From Promethearchaeota archaeon (lineage in GTDB: Archaea > Asgardarchaeota > Lokiarchaeia > Helarchaeales > RDOG01), in NCBI GenBank assembly GCA_011365055.1, contig RDOG01000028.1, positions 1 through 45,274 of the forward strand: a DNA stretch of 45,274 nucleotides, given 5' to 3'. Made by a program: the position numbers and the translations under genes. The number at the start of each line of letters is the position of its first letter. The first letter of the stretch is position 1. This document shows positions 9,006 through 16,967 of this stretch, piece by piece. The notes under the pieces are model-generated. The model had not been told where the DNA came from and made no database searches. It saw only the letters and a program-made list of their open reading frames with translations.

Positions 9006-9812
9006 TTGAAGATTTTTGTATGTATTAAACAAGTTCCAGGAGTTGCAGAAGTAAAAATAGATAAAGAGACAGGATTATTGGTGCGAGAAGGCATTCCAAG
9101 TATCATGAATCCCGTTGATAAAAATGCGTTGGAACTTGCTTTATATTTGAAGGAAATTAATGAAGGAATTGAAATCATATCTATTAGCATGGGTCCTCCT
9201 CAAGCTGAAGAAGTATTAAGAGAATCTCTTGCCATGGGGTGCGATAAAGCTTATTTATTAACTGATCGTAGATTTGCTGGTGCTGATACACTAGCAACCT
9301 CTCATACTTTATCTTTAGCAATAAAAACATTGATAAAAAATTCACCTAATGAAAAATATCTCGTAATATGTGGGAATCAAGCTATTGACGGTGATACTGC
9401 CCAAGTTGGTCCTGAATTAGCCGAAGAATTAAATATTCCACAGATCACGTACGTGCAAAAAGTAGAAGTAGCTGGTGATAAATTAATTGCAGAAAGCGTA
9501 TTTCGGGCTGATGAAATGGTCATACTTGAAACTAAATTGCCAGCGTTAATAACGGTTTTAAAAGAATTAAATATTGCAAGATTTCCTACTATATCTGGCA
9601 TAATGGAGGCGTTTGATAATAAAGAAGTCATGTATTTAAATGCAGATGATGTGAAAGCAAATAATAAAAAAATTGGTTTAGATGGTTCACAAACCCAAGT
9701 TTGGAAAATTTTTGTTCCAGAACAGAAAGGAGATTTTATTAGATTATCGGGTTCGGTTGAAGCAATGGCTAAAGATTTATGCAAGTATTTAAAGGAGGAC
9801 AAGGTTCTATGA
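9006..9812 (+). CDS. etfB: Electron transfer flavoprotein beta subunit
   Basis: The product has 268 residues and shows the ETF beta/FixA signature, including GNQAIDGDTAQVGPELAE and the N-terminal KIFVCIKQVPGV segment. It binds AMP or FAD and forms the ETF dimer that takes electrons from acyl-CoA dehydrogenases. The start is TTG at 9006, supported by the Shine-Dalgarno AAGGAGTGAG (8989-8998) that overlaps the stop of the dehydrogenase. An ATG at 9000 is out of frame. The stop TGA overlaps the ATG of etfA (ATGA), so translation is coupled. Whether this ETF is bifurcating cannot be judged from motifs alone. Confidence 0.93.
   Translation: MKIFVCIKQVPGVAEVKIDKETGLLVREGIPSIMNPVDKNALELALYLKEINEGIEIISISMGPPQAEEVLRESLAMGCDKAYLLTDRRFAGADTLATSHTLSLAIKTLIKNSPNEKYLVICGNQAIDGDTAQVGPELAEELNIPQITYVQKVEVAGDKLIAESVFRADEMVILETKLPALITVLKELNIARFPTISGIMEAFDNKEVMYLNADDVKANNKKIGLDGSQTQVWKIFVPEQKGDFIRLSGSVEAMAKDLCKYLKEDKVL
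9791..9798 (+). promoter_or_regulatory. Strong ribosome binding site that fixes the ETF alpha start
   Basis: AAAGGAGG lies inside the end of etfB, ten bases before ATG 9809. It selects that start over the longer in-frame TTG/ATG candidates further upstream and makes the ATGA overlap the translational junction. Confidence 0.7.
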
Positions 9813-11020
9813 GTATTCGAGTGATTGAAGAAAAATGCACAGGTTGTGAGACTTGCATATCAAGTTGCCCCTTTGGTGGCATTAAAATTGTAAATGATGT
9901 CGCACAAATTCCAGCTGATTGTAATTTGTGTGGTGCTTGTGTTGATGCTTGTCCCGCTGGAGCCATTATAATAGAGCGAGAAGCAGTTGCCGCTAAACTA
10001 GACTTATCATCATATAATGGTGTGTGGATCATAGGAGAACACCACAATAATAAAATCCATAACTTGGTGTATCAATTATTAGGGAAAGGAAGAGAATTAG
10101 CAGATAAATTAAATACTACCGTCTCGGTGGTGTTATTAGGCTCAAATTTAGATAATTATTTAAAAGAATTTGGTGAATTTGGAGCAGATGAAGTTTATTA
10201 CGTTAAATCTCCAATATTAAAGGATTATTATTCTGAATTATACGTTGATATCGTCACGGATTTAATAAAATCTCATAAGCCCGAAGTAGTTCTAATAGGA
10301 GCAACGCCAATTGGGAGAGATTTCGCTCCTCGTGTTTCTAAAAAATTGAATGCGGGACTCACTGCTGATTGCACGGGGTTAGATATTGATCTTGAAAGTC
10401 GTCAACTTTTGCTTCAAACCCGTCCAACTTTTGGAGGAAACATCATGGCGACTATTAAGAATCCAAATAGCCGTCCACAGATGAGTACCGTGAGACCAGG
10501 CACGTTTAAAGTTCCTGATAAAAGTTCGAGGAAAATCAACATTAATGTAATTGAAAAACAAATAAACCAAAACGATTTAATGACCAAAATTGTAAAAATA
10601 ATAAAACGCGAAAAGAAAAAAATCAATCTTGAGGAAGCAAAGATTATAGTTGCAGGTGGTAGAGGTGTTGGTAGTAAAGAGAATTTTAAAATCATTCATA
10701 AATTAGCAGATGTATTGAATGCGGAAGTGGCTGGGTCAAGAGTTGCAGTGGAATTGAATTGGATTGAGCCCGAACGCCAGGTTGGGCAGACTGGAAAAAC
10801 AGTGGCGCCTCGTTTGTACATTGCATGTGGTATTTCAGGAGCTATTCAGCATAAAGTTGGCATCCTATGCTCCGATATCATCATTGCAATCAATAAAGAC
10901 CCCAATGCTTCGATCTTTGAAATTGCTCATTACGGTATCGTGGGTGATTTACATCAAGTTATTCCAGCAATTATAAAAGAAATAGAACGCATTAAGTCGG
11001 AAGAAGAAATAAAAAAATAA
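9809..11020 (+). CDS. etfA: Electron transfer flavoprotein alpha subunit fused to a two-cluster ferredoxin
   Basis: The product has 403 residues. Residues 1-55 are a ferredoxin module with C10/C13/C16/C20 and C38/C41/C44/C48, giving two [4Fe-4S] clusters. The rest is ETF alpha (FixB): the FAD domain has GGRGVGSKENF, then SRVAVELNW, RQVGQTGKTVAP and the HYGIVGD segment. The clusters would allow electrons from the flavin to leave to other iron-sulfur partners in place of an ETF-quinone reductase, which I do not see nearby. Ferredoxin-fused alpha subunits are known in archaea and anaerobic bacteria. It overlaps etfB by four bases and converges with the GTPase gene 19 bases downstream. Confidence 0.93.
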   Translation: MSIRVIEEKCTGCETCISSCPFGGIKIVNDVAQIPADCNLCGACVDACPAGAIIIEREAVAAKLDLSSYNGVWIIGEHHNNKIHNLVYQLLGKGRELADKLNTTVSVVLLGSNLDNYLKEFGEFGADEVYYVKSPILKDYYSELYVDIVTDLIKSHKPEVVLIGATPIGRDFAPRVSKKLNAGLTADCTGLDIDLESRQLLLQTRPTFGGNIMATIKNPNSRPQMSTVRPGTFKVPDKSSRKININVIEKQINQNDLMTKIVKIIKREKKKINLEEAKIIVAGGRGVGSKENFKIIHKLADVLNAEVAGSRVAVELNWIEPERQVGQTGKTVAPRLYIACGISGAIQHKVGILCSDIIIAINKDPNASIFEIAHYGIVGDLHQVIPAIIKEIERIKSEEEIKK

Positions 11021-11039
11021 TAGAATAATTTCATCTAAT

Positions 11040-11960
11040 TTAATATACTTTATTTTTTGGAAATAAATTTGGTCCAGCTTTCCCAAACTGGAGAAAATCA
11101 AGTATTTGGGGATAAATTTCACTAGGAAGATCATTCCATACTATTGATGAAATCTTTGCAATTAGTCCTACCTTAAATGAATTTAGATTCGTATTAGTCC
11201 AGCCATCAAATCCCGCTATCAGGCAAATATTAGCGCATTTCTTATCATCATCAATTGCATGAACGTGAACTTTACCATTATTTAAATTTACTCGAAAATA
11301 ATGATCAGATTTAAAAATTAGTGCCTCATTATCTACGATTGTGACTTTTAAATTATCCAATACCTCTTGTAAAGAAAGTTTTTGTGCATTTTTTACTTTT
11401 TTGAAAGGAACGTGAACTATATCTGCTGGATCAAGTCTAACATTTGCTTGGTTCAAGTGCATTTCACTAGTTAAATAGGATAAACATCTTTCGAAGCTTA
11501 AATAATCAACGTCTTCAAAATATTGACAAGGTGTTATATTATTTAAAGAATCCGTAAATTGTTCAGCGGTATCGCGATCTACAACTCTTGATTCATCTAA
11601 ATATCCTTTAATTCCAAATATAACAATAGGTATTCTACCTGAAATATTTACTATTTCCTTCGCCCATTTTATTAAATCTTGAAATGTCGATAATCTTGTT
11701 ATATCGTATACAATGATCGCTCCTGCCGCTCCCCGATAAAAATTCGAGCGAAAAAATCTAAACCTGTCCTGATTGGAAATGTCCCAAATAGCAAGCGAAA
11801 TATAATCCTGCTCATTATTTGCAATGACGTGAGAGGTAAAAATATCGCATCCAATGGTTAATTTATAATCCTTATTAAACGAACCGAAAGCAAAATCTCT
11901 AATAATATTAGTTTTGGCGTAATCCCCCACTAACAAAACTTTTAGTTTATATGCTCCCAC
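11040..11960 (-). CDS. Ras/Rab-type small GTPase with degenerate nucleotide-binding motifs
   Basis: The fold is clearly Ras-superfamily (YKLTIGCD switch-I context, YRGAAGAIIVYDIT, FQDLIKWAKEI), but the key motifs are decayed. The P-loop reads GDYAKT where GDxxVGKT is expected, two residues shorter. G3 is WDISNQ instead of WDTAGQ. G4 is GIKGYLD instead of GNKxDL, so both guanine-contact residues differ. It may bind GTP weakly or act as a pseudo-GTPase. A C-terminal extension of about 130 residues has no recognised family. GTG 11960, after GGCGGTGAT, is the preferred start; TTG 11972 gives four more residues. It lies 13-26 bases after a MoaD/ThiS-like gene on the same strand. Confidence 0.8.
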   Translation of the reverse strand: MGAYKLKVLLVGDYAKTNIIRDFAFGSFNKDYKLTIGCDIFTSHVIANNEQDYISLAIWDISNQDRFRFFRSNFYRGAAGAIIVYDITRLSTFQDLIKWAKEIVNISGRIPIVIFGIKGYLDESRVVDRDTAEQFTDSLNNITPCQYFEDVDYLSFERCLSYLTSEMHLNQANVRLDPADIVHVPFKKVKNAQKLSLQEVLDNLKVTIVDNEALIFKSDHYFRVNLNNGKVHVHAIDDDKKCANICLIAGFDGWTNTNLNSFKVGLIAKISSIVWNDLPSEIYPQILDFLQFGKAGPNLFPKNKVY

Positions 11961-11985
11961 GATCACCGCCAATTAATAATTTTTC

Positions 11986-12177
11986 CTAGCCTCCCCTGAT
12001 TTTAGGAAGAATAATAATCTTAGAATCAGGATCTATAACATCACTCTCATTTGCGCGTCGTCCATCTAACAAAACAGCGTGTAATTTTGGATTTAACCCC
12101 AACTCCTCCATGAGGGAGGCGACTGTCTTTTTTTCTTTAATTAAAACTTCTTTAACTAAAGTTTTTTGTTCTACCAA
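11986..12177 (-). CDS. MoaD/ThiS-like ubiquitin-fold protein ending in Gly-Gly
   Basis: The 63-residue protein has the beta-grasp pattern of sulfur carriers and SAMP/Urm1-like modifiers: ASLMEELGLNP, then HAVLLDGRRAN, then DPDSKIIILPKIRGG at the very C-terminus. The terminal Gly-Gly is where family members are adenylated by an E1-like enzyme and thiocarboxylated or conjugated. The start is TTG with GGTGA eight bases upstream. It precedes the degenerate GTPase, suggesting co-expression. It could serve thiamine, molybdopterin/tungstopterin or protein modification; no ThiF/MoeB/E1 gene is nearby to decide. Confidence 0.8.
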   Translation of the reverse strand: MVEQKTLVKEVLIKEKKTVASLMEELGLNPKLHAVLLDGRRANESDVIDPDSKIIILPKIRGG

Positions 12178-12691
12178 ATTACATTCACCTAGTTATAAAA
12201 TAAACCTACCGTCATTTATAATTATTTGCATCTATCTGAATCGGAATAGGTAAAAAATTCTGTCTTATTGATTTGTATTAATCTCGATTTCTAAATTATC
12301 ATTTTACTTCATACAAATGATATAAAACTCCCTTGTAAATCAGATTAAATCATCCGTTTAAAAATAAGTCTTTCTCAATAAGACAAAATCAATATCTCAA
12401 AAACTTGAATGAATTTCTTTGTCTCAGTAAGACAAGATCTTCATCTCAATAAAAAATTTCTTTTGATTTTTCTTGTTAAAAACGTTTCTACAATCATTTA
12501 GCTATCGTAGATCATAACTAAGTTAAGTTTTTCTAAAAATTCATTCTATTCGGGGTAATTAGAATGATTTCTTTTAAATTAAAATACTTTTAAGCTACTT
12601 AGTTTCTACAATTTCTCAATTACAATTTGTTTAGATCAGTTATAGCAATATAATTCCTACTTTGGAAAAATAAAAAAAATAATTGTGCTGG
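12178..12691. promoter_or_regulatory. 514-base intergenic region with a repeated TCAATAAGACA motif
   Basis: There is no open frame of note. The 11-mer TGTCTTATTGA (12261-12271) is the exact reverse complement of TCAATAAGACA (12375-12385), and a one-base variant TCAGTAAGACA follows at 12424-12434. A TATCTCAAAAA/CATCTCAATAA-like echo trails the latter two, so the unit repeats at about 49 bases. The stretch is upstream of the minus-strand MoaD/ThiS-GTPase pair and could hold its regulatory sites. The remainder is plain AT-rich sequence. Confidence 0.4.
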
Positions 12692-13351
12692 TTAGACATT
12701 TCCCAAGAAAATAGTCATAAAAATTAGCGTTCCACTAACTAAGGCTGTTATGGCAAGTATTATAGCAAGCGCATCCAAAACATATCCTGCACTGGCAACC
12801 AATAAAAGTAAACCAATAAGCATGCCTAAAAAAACTCCCAGCAATGCAAGTAATCCACCAATTATTCTATCCGTCTCTCGATTACCGTACCTATTTGTAG
12901 GGTCTGAAATAACAATAATGAGTACAGGCATTATCCAGGGCGTCATTGATACAATTGCTAAGCCCGAAAAATCTGTAATCTCAATAAGACCCATCCGAGC
13001 ATACGTAAGATCACTGAAGGTGATCAACATTAGACTTGAAGTTAAAGTAGCTGCAAGTAATAAAATAAAGATCTTATAATATTGGGTAAACTTGGGATCA
13101 TTAGGCCATTCATCTTTTCTAATTAAATTACCAACCATATAAATTGCTAATCCCGGTGAGAACATTTGAATGTTTCCTGAAAAATTTATGATAATATCTA
13201 TAATTACAAAGAGTCCAAAGAAACCTAGATAAAGCATATTCCATTTATTTTCAACTACTTCTTCTTTCTTCCAATAAATTATTGATCCAACTGTTAATCC
13301 TGTTGTTAACCAACCAAAAATAATTAATATCGTTTTTAAAATAGGATCCAT
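12692..13351 (-). CDS. Polytopic membrane protein, unknown function
   Basis: The 219-residue protein has six or seven hydrophobic helices from residue 5 to the end with short loops and no soluble domain. The ATG has a perfect AGGAGG seven bases upstream that overlaps the TAG of the preceding gene, so it is the third gene of a tight operon (14962 to 12692). There is no recognised family; a transport or membrane scaffold role is possible but unsupported. Confidence 0.75.
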   Translation of the reverse strand: MDPILKTILIIFGWLTTGLTVGSIIYWKKEEVVENKWNMLYLGFFGLFVIIDIIINFSGNIQMFSPGLAIYMVGNLIRKDEWPNDPKFTQYYKIFILLLAATLTSSLMLITFSDLTYARMGLIEITDFSGLAIVSMTPWIMPVLIIVISDPTNRYGNRETDRIIGGLLALLGVFLGMLIGLLLLVASAGYVLDALAIILAITALVSGTLIFMTIFLGNV

Positions 13352-13364
13352 TCTTTAAAACCTC

Positions 13365-13826
13365 CTAAAAAATTTTTTGTATATCTTTTTCTGCTTGTTC
13401 CTTTTTTTTCTTTATTTCCACGGCGTATTTTGGTCCAAATTGGTGATTTTGACATTCTTCTATAGCTTCATCCATCAATTGGAGAGCTTTTGAATATAGT
13501 TCCTTATCCTTTTTTAAAGTGGCGGTAATTACTGCTTCAAGAGCCGTGTAATAAATGAGCGCTATTTCTGCGAAACTTTGTCGTTTTTGTAAATCTTTTA
13601 AAATATTTTTATAAGTTCCTTTTAATTTTGTATTTTTCTCCATGGCTTTTTCAATCGCCGTCATTGCATTTTGGTTTAATACAATGAAATCTTCCCATTG
13701 ATCTGCATTCCAAGCATTCCTTGTTGCATAGATCACGTTTAGAAAATCATTTTTATTATCAAAGGTTGGTTTTTTTAATTGCAATTTTTTCTTGATTTTT
13801 TCACGTAATTTAAATTCTTCAACCAA
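13365..13826 (-). CDS. Alpha-helical hypothetical protein
   Basis: The 153-residue protein is highly charged, Lys- and Glu-rich, and predicted by eye to be helical throughout, with the segment from about residue 75 to 125 resembling helical repeats or a MIT/TPR-like bundle. No membrane helix or Cys motif is seen. The start is TTG 13826, supported by AGGAGAG upstream. It sits 11 bases after the zinc-ribbon gene at 13838 and 13 before the membrane protein, so it is the middle gene of an operon. The function is unknown. Confidence 0.7.
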   Translation of the reverse strand: MVEEFKLREKIKKKLQLKKPTFDNKNDFLNVIYATRNAWNADQWEDFIVLNQNAMTAIEKAMEKNTKLKGTYKNILKDLQKRQSFAEIALIYYTALEAVITATLKKDKELYSKALQLMDEAIEECQNHQFGPKYAVEIKKKKEQAEKDIQKIF

Positions 13827-13837
13827 GTAATTCTCTC

Positions 13838-14962
13838 CTAAAATTTATAATTGACAAAAGTCCCAGCAGCTTTTTCTAAATTCGGTGAGGGTTGTTCTTT
13901 TCCTTTTTCAACTATCTGATAGAATTGGTTATCTATTTCTTTTTTCACTTTTTTCTTGCAAGTTTCGCATGAAAGTTCAAGAATAAATTTATCCTTCTTT
14001 TGATTTTCTTTAAGAATTTTATAGGGTGTTAAATCTTTTGGGCATATCCAAAGAAATTCGCTTGCAGCCTCTAAAATTCGCTCATCATCAACATGACCTA
14101 AAATTTTTGACCTTTTGTTACAATTGGGGCACATGGTCTCCAAAGTTATAAATTGTGACCATTTTTGATGAATTTTATCTGGAAATACCATTGAATCACA
14201 TTTGCTACAAACGAATGCGTCCGGGCCATTAAGGTATTTATCATGTGGGTAGCCTTCAAAATCAACAGTGGATACAAATTCATTATATAACTCGAAAAGT
14301 TGCCGCAAAAGTTCTAAGGTTCTGTCAATTTTCCATTTTGGGAAAAAATTATCTTTTTTTGGGGAGAACTTTTCAAATTCTGAAACTTGGATTTGCACGG
14401 TATTAGGTTTATCTATTGGAATTATAAAAATTTCAGCTCCTCGTTTATCGGAAAATGTCGTTATCCAATTACCATCTTGATAACTAATAACGAAATTATG
14501 TTGTTTCCATAATTTCTCACCATTAATAGCCTTGTTTATAAATTTTGATAATTTGTCTAATACTAACCTGTCATCCGAGATTCGATTATGAAACCAATGT
14601 TTACCAGGAAGAGGTGTTTTTATTTTCTCTGGATCCATAGGATCAAGCAGTGGACCAAATTTTTTTGCATTGATAATACTTCCAACGTATCCTACAGGTA
14701 TTGGATATACTTTATCAACTTCAAATTCGATATGAGTTTGAATGTTAATGAATTCTCTTTCCCACGAAATGGCAATAAAGTTGAGATGGACTTCTTTAAA
14801 AGGATATCCTTCCAGATCTACGATAAACGGTAATATGGGGATTTCTTTTGTTTTAAAAAGTACATATAATTCGTCATTTGCAACGACATCTGCTACTCGA
14901 ACATCTTTAACGTGTTTTCCGATTCTTTCTTTTAAAAAATTAATTAAATCTTCATTTACCAT
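13838..14962 (-). CDS. Zinc-ribbon protein, first gene of a three-gene operon
   Basis: The 374-residue soluble protein begins with a mixed alpha/beta domain of about 100 residues (LPFIVDLEGYPFKEV is its most striking strand-turn). A second alpha/beta region follows (about 130-205), then a C-terminal part with at least two zinc modules: CSKCDSM...CPNCNKR (about residues 255-288) and CPKD...CETCKKK (about 310-345). The N-terminal domain lacks any Cys. No family was recognised. The ATG at 14962 faces the promoter region shared with the divergent flippase-like gene. Confidence 0.7.
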   Translation of the reverse strand: MVNEDLINFLKERIGKHVKDVRVADVVANDELYVLFKTKEIPILPFIVDLEGYPFKEVHLNFIAISWEREFINIQTHIEFEVDKVYPIPVGYVGSIINAKKFGPLLDPMDPEKIKTPLPGKHWFHNRISDDRLVLDKLSKFINKAINGEKLWKQHNFVISYQDGNWITTFSDKRGAEIFIIPIDKPNTVQIQVSEFEKFSPKKDNFFPKWKIDRTLELLRQLFELYNEFVSTVDFEGYPHDKYLNGPDAFVCSKCDSMVFPDKIHQKWSQFITLETMCPNCNKRSKILGHVDDERILEAASEFLWICPKDLTPYKILKENQKKDKFILELSCETCKKKVKKEIDNQFYQIVEKGKEQPSPNLEKAAGTFVNYKF

Positions 14963-14974
14963 GATCTAGCACCT

Positions 14975-15023
14975 ATCTAATAATCATCTCAATCCACAAA
15001 ATCATTTTATAAGATGATTAGAT
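14975..15023. promoter_or_regulatory. Inverted repeat in a divergent promoter
   Basis: ATCATCT (14983-14989) pairs with AGATGAT (15012-15018), and the flanking ATCTA (14975-14979) pairs with TAGAT (15019-15023) after a three-base offset. It sits between the divergent starts at 14962 and 15102, so one protein bound here could affect both. No proof of binding is visible. Confidence 0.3.
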
Positions 15024-15101
15024 GACAATCCATTAATTAGATTAAATTAAAGCTTTTTGTTTTTGGCAATAATTTTCTATGTTTAAATAGATGGGTTCAA
15101 A

Positions 15102-16733
15102 ATGACAGAGATAAAGGATAACGTTGAAGAAAAAAAGGGAATTGAAGATAAAAGGGAAGAAGCTGCTAAAAAAATCATTGGTGGCGGAAGCATGCTCATG
15201 ATATTTGGACTATTAAGCGGTTTAATCGGTTGGATCTTTAACGCCCTTTGGTCTAGATCCGATATTGGGATCGGTCCAGCATTATATGGTGTGGTTGCAT
15301 CTACTGTTGCCTTAAATTCTGGAATTATTTGGATTTCTGATGGGTTCCATCAAGCAATTTCTAAATATACTTCAGCAGCACTCGTAAGCTCAAAAAGTCA
15401 AGCAACAAAATACGCGAATGCTGGATTCTTCGTCATTTTTTTATTTGGAGCTGGCATTGGAATTTTATTTATAACGATATCGTTAATATGTTTCCCAATT
15501 AATTTTTATTTAGCCTTAGTCTTCCTTGTAACGGGGATTTCATTATTTATCGGTTTTATTAGAGACTCATTTGTTGGAAATTTAAGTGGAATTCAGAAGT
15601 TTAACCATATTGCCATGGTCCAATTTATTCTTGTATCTGGTGTTGGAATTGGGATAATTGGATGGCTTTTTTTTACACCTGAAGTTGCAGTAATCATAAT
15701 CGTAACCAGTGGAATGGTATTTGGCGTATTGATTCAACTCTTCCTGGGATTTTTATTATTTAAAAAAAATGCACCTTATAATATGAATTATTTTCACAAT
15801 TCAAGTAGATCTGATAAGATTGAGATCTTAAAATACGGATTATATTGTTCCATTCCAATGCTTATCTTGCATGGGACTATCTATTCTATTGCAACTCTTT
15901 ATTACATCTTCTTTTTCGGTGCAAATTCTGATCTTGTTGGTATCTATGGTATGTTAACAGGTTATGCAAGCGTGATGGGGTCTGCTGTTGTATTTGGGTG
16001 GCCTCAAGTTCCAGCCATATCGGAAGCAAAGGAGAAAAATGATGATGAAATGATTAATCATGTTGTCAAAAACTCGTTTAAAGCGGGATTTAATTTTTCA
16101 ATGTTTTTAATGACATTATATGTAAGCATGGCCTTTCCAATGATGTTTATGTTCCATGGTGAAGAATACTTAATTGGTGGAATTCCATTAATGATACACG
16201 CGCTTGCGGTTGTATTCATCGGATTAGATTTTCTTGCGTGTTCACTTTTAATTGGTATTGGTGAAGGTAAAAGAGCTGGAATATTAATTTTAATAATGAC
16301 ACTTTTTCAATTAATATCTGTTCCCATCATTATTCCCGTGGTCCATTCACGAATTTCGCTCCTTGTTGGCCCTTCTACACTTTTAATAATCGCCATCGTG
16401 CTTTTTCCTATTTGTTTAAGATACATTTTCAACCGAACTAGTAATGAAAAACGATTATACACTGACATATTATGGAAGGGTGGATTGAGCGCTGCCCTAG
16501 GAGTCATCATTTCTTGGTTTATTCAATATTATTTATTGCCTGCCTATAATTCAATTATGATTTTTATCCTAGATTGTGCTATAGGATTAATAATTTTCTT
16601 AATATTCATGCTATTATTTGGCGGATTTGATGATGATGACTTCAAGTTTGTGGAAGGTATTCCTCTAATGAAATACATTGTAAATTTGTTGAAAAAAATA
16701 AATAACAAATCTCCATTCTATAAGAAATATTGA
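15102..16733 (+). CDS. Wzx/MATE-like polysaccharide-type flippase or exporter
   Basis: The 543-residue protein has a charged N-terminus of about 27 residues, then about 14 hydrophobic helices. The pattern (helix pairs, internal similarity of the two halves, GIYGMLTGYASVMGSAVVFGWPQVPAISEA near the middle) resembles the polysaccharide biosynthesis/MOP exporter superfamily, whose members flip lipid-linked sugars. No glycosyltransferase gene is adjacent, so the substrate is open. The ATG at 15102 lies about 80 bases after a TTAAATTAAA TATA-like element. Confidence 0.75.
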   Translation: MTEIKDNVEEKKGIEDKREEAAKKIIGGGSMLMIFGLLSGLIGWIFNALWSRSDIGIGPALYGVVASTVALNSGIIWISDGFHQAISKYTSAALVSSKSQATKYANAGFFVIFLFGAGIGILFITISLICFPINFYLALVFLVTGISLFIGFIRDSFVGNLSGIQKFNHIAMVQFILVSGVGIGIIGWLFFTPEVAVIIIVTSGMVFGVLIQLFLGFLLFKKNAPYNMNYFHNSSRSDKIEILKYGLYCSIPMLILHGTIYSIATLYYIFFFGANSDLVGIYGMLTGYASVMGSAVVFGWPQVPAISEAKEKNDDEMINHVVKNSFKAGFNFSMFLMTLYVSMAFPMMFMFHGEEYLIGGIPLMIHALAVVFIGLDFLACSLLIGIGEGKRAGILILIMTLFQLISVPIIIPVVHSRISLLVGPSTLLIIAIVLFPICLRYIFNRTSNEKRLYTDILWKGGLSAALGVIISWFIQYYLLPAYNSIMIFILDCAIGLIIFLIFMLLFGGFDDDDFKFVEGIPLMKYIVNLLKKINNKSPFYKKY

Positions 16734-16967
16734 TTAAATATTTATCTTGTAACTTTTTTTAATGGATATTATATTATTTGTTCCTTTACCCAAAATCTCA
16801 TAATATTTTTTAATATTTAGGATGTTTTGAGTAAAAGGCATCAAGGAAATTAATAATCACTTGTTTTTTTTAAATCCTTATGAAGATTAAGATATTCAAT
16901 AATTTTATATTAATAAAAAGGATAGTTAAAAGAGCCATACAAGATTATATTAAAGAGGATCTTGTAC

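Noticed and set aside
9006..9812. ETF called electron-bifurcating
   Set aside because: No motif I can read distinguishes bifurcating from simple ETF here. It would need a structural model and partner analysis.
14600..14962. N-terminal domain of the 374-residue protein as an E2/RWD (UBC-like) fold
   Set aside because: One strand-turn with YPF looked suggestive, but there is no catalytic Cys in the first 200 residues and no further family motif.
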